NCBI GenBank assembly: GCA_002470695.1
Contig: DKNM01000059.1
Span: forward strand, 1 to 45,110
Direction of reading: 5' to 3'
Length of the DNA stretch: 45,110 nucleotides
From: Candidatus Neomicrothrix sp. UBA7388
GTDB lineage: Bacteria; Actinomycetota; Acidimicrobiia; Acidimicrobiales; Poriferisodalaceae
Shown: positions 41,664 to 45,110 of the stretch, in pieces
Numbering within the stretch: position 1 is the first letter of the stretch
Layout: each line of letters starts with the position of its first letter
Made by a program: the position numbers and the translations under genes
Notes under the pieces: model-generated
The model's input: the letters and a program-made list of their open reading frames with translations, nothing else
What the model was told of the DNA's origin: nothing
The model's database searches: none

Positions 41664-42845
41664 TTAATTGTTTGGCACTTCGGTAAAAGGCAGCTCTTTA
41701 TCGGTCCGCACATCTCCAGGTAATCCGAGAACGCGTTCCCCGAGAATGTTACGCATTACCTCAGATGTTCCGCCTTCGATGGAATTAGCGCGCGAACGAA
41801 GGAACTGCTGTTGGGTACTCCCCGCTCCCATCGCCTTTGCTGAACGCTCAATGTCGTAGCTGCCGTAGAGCATGGCGCTTGCACCCAGCAGTTCCATGTT
41901 GAACTCATGAATCTCTTTGTTGTTCTCCGCAAACGCAAGCTTGCCTGTCGATCCCTCGGGACCAGGTACGCCCGTAGCCCTATTTTGACTTGCGCGAATA
42001 TTCGTTAGTCTTGCCACCTCTGCTTTAGACCAGAGACTCATCAAACGGTCTTGTAACGCGACACTCTTCTGATGAGAACCCAATTCACTCCAGAGACGCA
42101 ACGATTCCCCTATCGGACCCGAGCCTCGCGGAGCCTGAGCTCCGCCAATGGCAACCCGCTCATTCATAAGCGTTGTGAGAGCGACACGCCAACCGTCTCC
42201 GGCTTTTCCTAATCGTTCAGAGTCCGAAACCCGCGCATCAGTGAAGTAAACCTCGTTGAACTCCGCGTCACCTGTCATTTGACGCAAAGGCCGCACGTCT
42301 ACGCCCGGTTGATGCATATCAACAACGAAATACGACAATCCTTTGTGCTTGGGCGCATCTGGGTCCGTCCGAGTTACCAGACAACCCCATCGCGATACGT
42401 GAGCGAGAGTTGTCCAAACCTTCTGCCCATTCACCACCCACTCCTCACCATCGCGCACTGCCTTACTAGTCAAACCTGCGACGTCGCTGCCAGCTGAAGG
42501 TTCGGAGAAAAGTTGGCACCAGATCTCTTCAGCTGTAAAGAGTGGCCGCAGATACCTAGCTTTTTGCTCCTCGCTGCCATGGGTGTAGACGGTCGGACCG
42601 CACATGCCATAGCCAATTGGGTTTAACGGCCAGCAAAGCGGTGCCCCAACTTCAAGCAAAGCCGCGTTGACCCGATTCTGCAGCTTCGGAGCTAAGCCGA
42701 GACCGCCGCACCCCGGCTCGAAGTGGATCCAAGCAAGCCCCAGATCGAATTGCGCACCCAGGAACTCAACTTTCGAACCCTTTGGATCGTGCTCAGCTAG
42801 AAGGCGCTGAACATTGGCGTCAACGAGTTTTTCGTCAATGGTCAA
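41664..42845 (-). CDS. Acyl-CoA dehydrogenase
   Basis: FAD-dependent dehydrogenase of 393 residues acting on an acyl-CoA or related thioester. Visible marks: the FAD/substrate stretch WCQLFSEPSAGSDVAGLTSKA, NGQKVWTTLAHVSRWG, a MTGDAEFNEVYFTDARV strand and the end IEGGTSEVMRNILGERVLG, where the catalytic-Glu region lies. The TTG start follows AAGGAG at 8 bases. It is not beside other beta-oxidation genes, so the acyl specificity is open. The gap 42846-42988 holds a 7-bp inverted repeat (TGCGAAG 42905-42911, CTTCGCA 42944-42950) and nothing else I can name. Confidence 0.93.
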   Translation of the reverse strand: MTIDEKLVDANVQRLLAEHDPKGSKVEFLGAQFDLGLAWIHFEPGCGGLGLAPKLQNRVNAALLEVGAPLCWPLNPIGYGMCGPTVYTHGSEEQKARYLRPLFTAEEIWCQLFSEPSAGSDVAGLTSKAVRDGEEWVVNGQKVWTTLAHVSRWGCLVTRTDPDAPKHKGLSYFVVDMHQPGVDVRPLRQMTGDAEFNEVYFTDARVSDSERLGKAGDGWRVALTTLMNERVAIGGAQAPRGSGPIGESLRLWSELGSHQKSVALQDRLMSLWSKAEVARLTNIRASQNRATGVPGPEGSTGKLAFAENNKEIHEFNMELLGASAMLYGSYDIERSAKAMGAGSTQQQFLRSRANSIEGGTSEVMRNILGERVLGLPGDVRTDKELPFTEVPNN

Positions 42846-42988
42846 GTTGATATCTCCTTGAGTATTCGTTCCCTAACGTAAGTCTGCATGGTGATCGCTG
42901 TAAATGCGAAGCGAGGAGGAAACTTTCAACGATCGAGAGAAACCTTCGCACGCATCTAATCAATAAACGTGAAACCCAAAGAAGGCGA

Positions 42989-43804
42989 TCAGTTAAGGCG
43001 TCTCCACAACTGTGTCACTAACTGGTGAAGCTGCTGCGCGTACTCTCCCTTATTGCGGTCAGCAACCTCCTCAAGCTGCCGAGCAGCGATATCAGGTTTT
43101 CCTTGTGCATCCAACAACGCCGCTAGCTGCCTAACTTCGTCGAGTCGGGGCTGGTCGAAGCACATGAGAAGCTCTAGAACAGGTATCAGGTTCGATACTG
43201 ACTTTCCGTCACTATGAATCGACCTCAAGTTGTTGAGCATACGATTCAAGATCGCAACGTCATCCACCGGCGATAGGTAATCCGGCAAAAATTCAGCCGT
43301 CGGGTTTAGATACGAAAAAAGCCTCTCGGCCTCTTCCCTGGAAATGAATTCACCTCTGAAAGGGTCGATTAGGCGGTTAGGGCGCTCGGCTTCAAGTATC
43401 AAAAAATGCCCAGGCATTCCTACGCCGTGGGCAAGCACATCGCATCGGGACGCAATCTCAATAGTGAGCACCGCCAAAGAGATCGGGATACCCAGCCGCC
43501 GTTCCAGAACACGGTCAAGGTAACTATTTTGTGAATCAAAATAGTTGTCGTCATCGCCGGCGAAGCCTAATTCCCCAAACAAGAATTGGACGACCCCGTC
43601 TAGCGACGCTTCGGGCACCTCACGTGACAGAGAGTCAAGGCGTTCTAAACCAATCCCTACCGAAAGGTTCGCTTGTTGGCAGTGGCCGCTCATATTGAGT
43701 GCGGCTTCGGCCAGGGGCACGTTTTCGCGACAAAGAAGTTCCCTGAAGCGCGGCAAATAGGACGGTTGCGATGAAGTCACGTACAGCGGAGGGTAGCTTG
43801 GCAA
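42989..43804 (-). CDS. SirB1/transglutaminase-like family protein
   Basis: A 271-residue protein with the SirB1 N-terminal, transglutaminase-like domain: DRVLERRLGIPISLAVLTIEIASRCDV, GVGMPGHFLI and RLIDPFRGEFISREEA. The C-terminal about 80 residues look like TPR helices (PVLELLMCF, DEVRQLAALLDAQGKPDIAARQLEEV). Function unknown. Start is unsure: TTG at 43804 is the longest, and a GTG at 43780 is possible; neither has a good ribosome site. Confidence 0.86.
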   Translation of the reverse strand: MPSYPPLYVTSSQPSYLPRFRELLCRENVPLAEAALNMSGHCQQANLSVGIGLERLDSLSREVPEASLDGVVQFLFGELGFAGDDDNYFDSQNSYLDRVLERRLGIPISLAVLTIEIASRCDVLAHGVGMPGHFLILEAERPNRLIDPFRGEFISREEAERLFSYLNPTAEFLPDYLSPVDDVAILNRMLNNLRSIHSDGKSVSNLIPVLELLMCFDQPRLDEVRQLAALLDAQGKPDIAARQLEEVADRNKGEYAQQLHQLVTQLWRRLN

Positions 43805-43834
43805 AACAACGAATCACTGAAGTGACGTCTCAAA

Positions 43835-44602
43835 TTGAAATCTTCACACCCCTTTCTCAGCACCAACGGACCAATTCCAATAGCCCATAGAGGCGGAGCT
43901 GGGGCGTGGCCAGAAAACACGATGCCAGCATTTCAAGGAGCGGTCGACCTGGGTTTCCGCTACATCGAAACCGACGTTCACGCTACGGCCGATGGAGTCC
44001 TTGTCGCATTTCACGATGACCGACTCGATCGAGTCACAGACCGGAAGGGCAAGATCAGCGAACTTCTTTGGACAGATGTCAGCCAGGCTTTAGTTGATAG
44101 CAAAGAACCAATTCCCAGGTTCAGGGAGTTACTTGCCAGCTTTCCCGATCTTAAGATCAACATCGATCCAAAAGCCGACAATGCAGTCGCACCCTTGATG
44201 GACGAACTTCGCGAATTTGATGCATTAGGTCGCGTATGCATAGGGTCATTTTCGGATGCTCGCCTTAAAGCGTTCTACGATGCCTTTGGTAGTGAAGTTT
44301 GCCTAAGCATGGGGCCAATCGAAGTCGCCAAGGCTCGACTGTCTTCGTTTGGCTTTCCCATCAGGAATTTTCGAGCTCGCGCGGCGCAGGTCCCTGTGCG
44401 TCAGGGACCCTTGCGCGTTGTCGACGCTCGCTTCGTCGCTCGGATGCATTCTCTCGGAATAGCAGTCCATTGTTGGACTATCGATGACCCCAGCGAGATG
44501 CGGCGTTTACTGGATTTGGGTGTCGACGGAATAATGACTGACCTGCCAGAGGTCCTTTTGGCAGTGTTACGCGAACGTGATCTTTGGCCGAAAGAGGATT
44601 GA
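43835..44602 (+). CDS. Glycerophosphodiester phosphodiesterase (2)
   Basis: GDPD TIM-barrel hydrolase of 255 residues with all usual marks: AHRGGAGAWPENTMPAF, YIETDVHATADGVLVAFHDDRLDRVTD with the intact His-Asp pair, and near the end CWTIDDPSEMRRLLDLGVDGIMTDLPE. No signal peptide, so cytoplasmic. The TTG start is without a clear ribosome site and is divergent from the SirB1-like gene after 30 bases. The FAD-oxidase gene follows after 4 bases. Confidence 0.93.
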   Translation: MKSSHPFLSTNGPIPIAHRGGAGAWPENTMPAFQGAVDLGFRYIETDVHATADGVLVAFHDDRLDRVTDRKGKISELLWTDVSQALVDSKEPIPRFRELLASFPDLKINIDPKADNAVAPLMDELREFDALGRVCIGSFSDARLKAFYDAFGSEVCLSMGPIEVAKARLSSFGFPIRNFRARAAQVPVRQGPLRVVDARFVARMHSLGIAVHCWTIDDPSEMRRLLDLGVDGIMTDLPEVLLAVLRERDLWPKED

Positions 44603-44606
44603 TCCA

Positions 44607-45110
44607 GTGTCACTATTCGACAGCCGAGCCCTGACTGCCTTTCGCGATGTGGTTGGTTCAAATCACGCTCTTGAAACAGACGACATGATGGCTGCCTACA
44701 CCACGGATTGGACCGGTCGCTTCCAGGGCCAATCGCCTCTTGTACTGCGCCCGGCAAACACTTCTGAAGTATCGGCGATAGTCAGGATCGCTCACGAAGC
44801 GGACATCCCGCTGGTCCCTCAGGGCGGCAACACCGGATTAGTCGGCGGAAGTGTTCCACTTCGTGGTGAGGTGGTGATATCTATCGCACGACTAAATCAG
44901 ATAGCACCGGTAGACGTGTTGGCGCAGCAGTTGACGGTAGGAGCAGGCGCCACGTTGAGCAAGGTTCAAAAGCACGCATCCAACGTAGGACTTGAGGTTG
45001 GTGTAGATCTGGCAGCTAGAGATAGCTGCACGATCGGCGGAATGATCGCCACAAACGCCGGGGGCATCAACGTCATCAGGTATGGATCAATGCGAGATCA
45101 ACTGCTCGGC
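44607..45110 (+). CDS. FAD-linked oxidase, GlcD/D-2-hydroxyacid dehydrogenase type, 3' end cut off
   Basis: The first 168 codons of a PCMH-type FAD oxidase running off the right edge. GTG start 9 bases after GAGG. Visible marks: PLVLRPANTSEVSAIVRIAHE, the FAD loop PLVPQGGNTGLVGGSVP and the TIGGMIATNAGGINVIRYGSMRDQLLG stretch. The QGGNTGLVGGS form is typical of the D-2-hydroxyglutarate/D-lactate dehydrogenase branch rather than GlcD proper. Substrate undetermined. Confidence 0.88.
   Translation, partial: MSLFDSRALTAFRDVVGSNHALETDDMMAAYTTDWTGRFQGQSPLVLRPANTSEVSAIVRIAHEADIPLVPQGGNTGLVGGSVPLRGEVVISIARLNQIAPVDVLAQQLTVGAGATLSKVQKHASNVGLEVGVDLAARDSCTIGGMIATNAGGINVIRYGSMRDQLLG

Noticed and set aside
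42905..42950. Seven-base inverted repeat upstream of the acyl-CoA dehydrogenase gene
   Set aside because: Loop of 32 bases, no neighbouring regulator, no second copy in the window.
1..45110. CRISPR arrays, insertion sequences, tRNA or rRNA genes, defence systems
   Set aside because: No regularly spaced repeats, transposase, integrase or cloverleaf-like stretch was seen; intergenic gaps are too short for most of these.

Overview
The window reads as a chromosomal segment of an actinomycetote of the class Acidimicrobiia, probably marine. It has a complete Pup-proteasome locus, a fused FbiC for coenzyme F420, a Tat cassette upstream of a HelY-type helicase, a DUF3866 protein, a DUF3151 protein and several conserved hypotheticals whose composition recalls Acidimicrobiia proteins. 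Base composition looks close to 50 percent GC, below most cultured actinobacteria. Genes are packed tightly, with many 1-4 nt stop/start overlaps and many GTG or TTG starts. I saw no insertion sequence, prophage, CRISPR array, tRNA or rRNA. No gene-free stretch exceeds about 210 bases.

Layout. Positions 1-1898 hold a type IIA topoisomerase A subunit (minus strand, cut by the left edge), divergent from a highly charged hypothetical protein (2106-3623). From 3698 to 10762 a minus-strand series encodes Nudix, GNAT, a tandem ThyX-like protein, a truncated YegS/DAGK-like protein, a HelY helicase, TatC, TatA/B and a small membrane protein. A plus-strand glycerophosphodiester phosphodiesterase sits at 10813-11520. 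From 11522 to 19500 lies the protein-turnover block, listed right to left in transcription order: ARC/Mpa ATPase, Dop, Pup, PrcB, PrcA, PafA, DUF3866, signal peptidase I. Upstream of it, 19991-23464 is a second tightly coupled minus-strand operon: LON-domain protein, two-TM protein, two small proteins, TrmI methyltransferase and a MarP-like membrane serine protease. A plus-strand ferredoxin lies between the two blocks. The order TrmI-Mpa-Dop-Pup-PrcB-PrcA-PafA-TatA-TatC-HelY matches the order known in Mycobacterium tuberculosis, but pafB and pafC are not there.

From 23574 the plus strand carries DUF6941-like, FIST, transketolase, transaldolase, an HxlR-type regulator and FbiC. The regulator is translationally coupled to fbiC and is preceded by a near-perfect tandem repeat overlapping a promoter. 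From 31266 to 34984 is a minus-strand glycolate oxidase operon glcD-glcE-glcF plus a small coiled-coil gene, divergent from a cysteine-rich conserved hypothetical. The remaining part holds a small acidic protein, RNase D, rhodanese, MobA, DUF3151, an alpha/beta hydrolase, a divergent pyruvate kinase, a histidine phosphatase, an acyl-CoA dehydrogenase, a SirB1-like protein, a second GDPD and the start of an FAD-linked oxidase cut by the right edge.

Working together: Pup (already ending in GGE), PafA, Dop, ARC and PrcAB form a self-contained tagging and degradation pathway. glcDEF suggests use of glycolate, a common phytoplankton exudate. Tkt, Tal and pyruvate kinase are central carbon enzymes. 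FbiC and MobA supply F420 and molybdenum cofactor. No mobile or defence system was found. The most unusual items are the split-motif double ThyX, the Pup-GGE terminus, the HxlR-fbiC regulatory arrangement, the pyruvate kinase lacking the usual potassium-site residues, and the small membrane-protein operon upstream of trmI.
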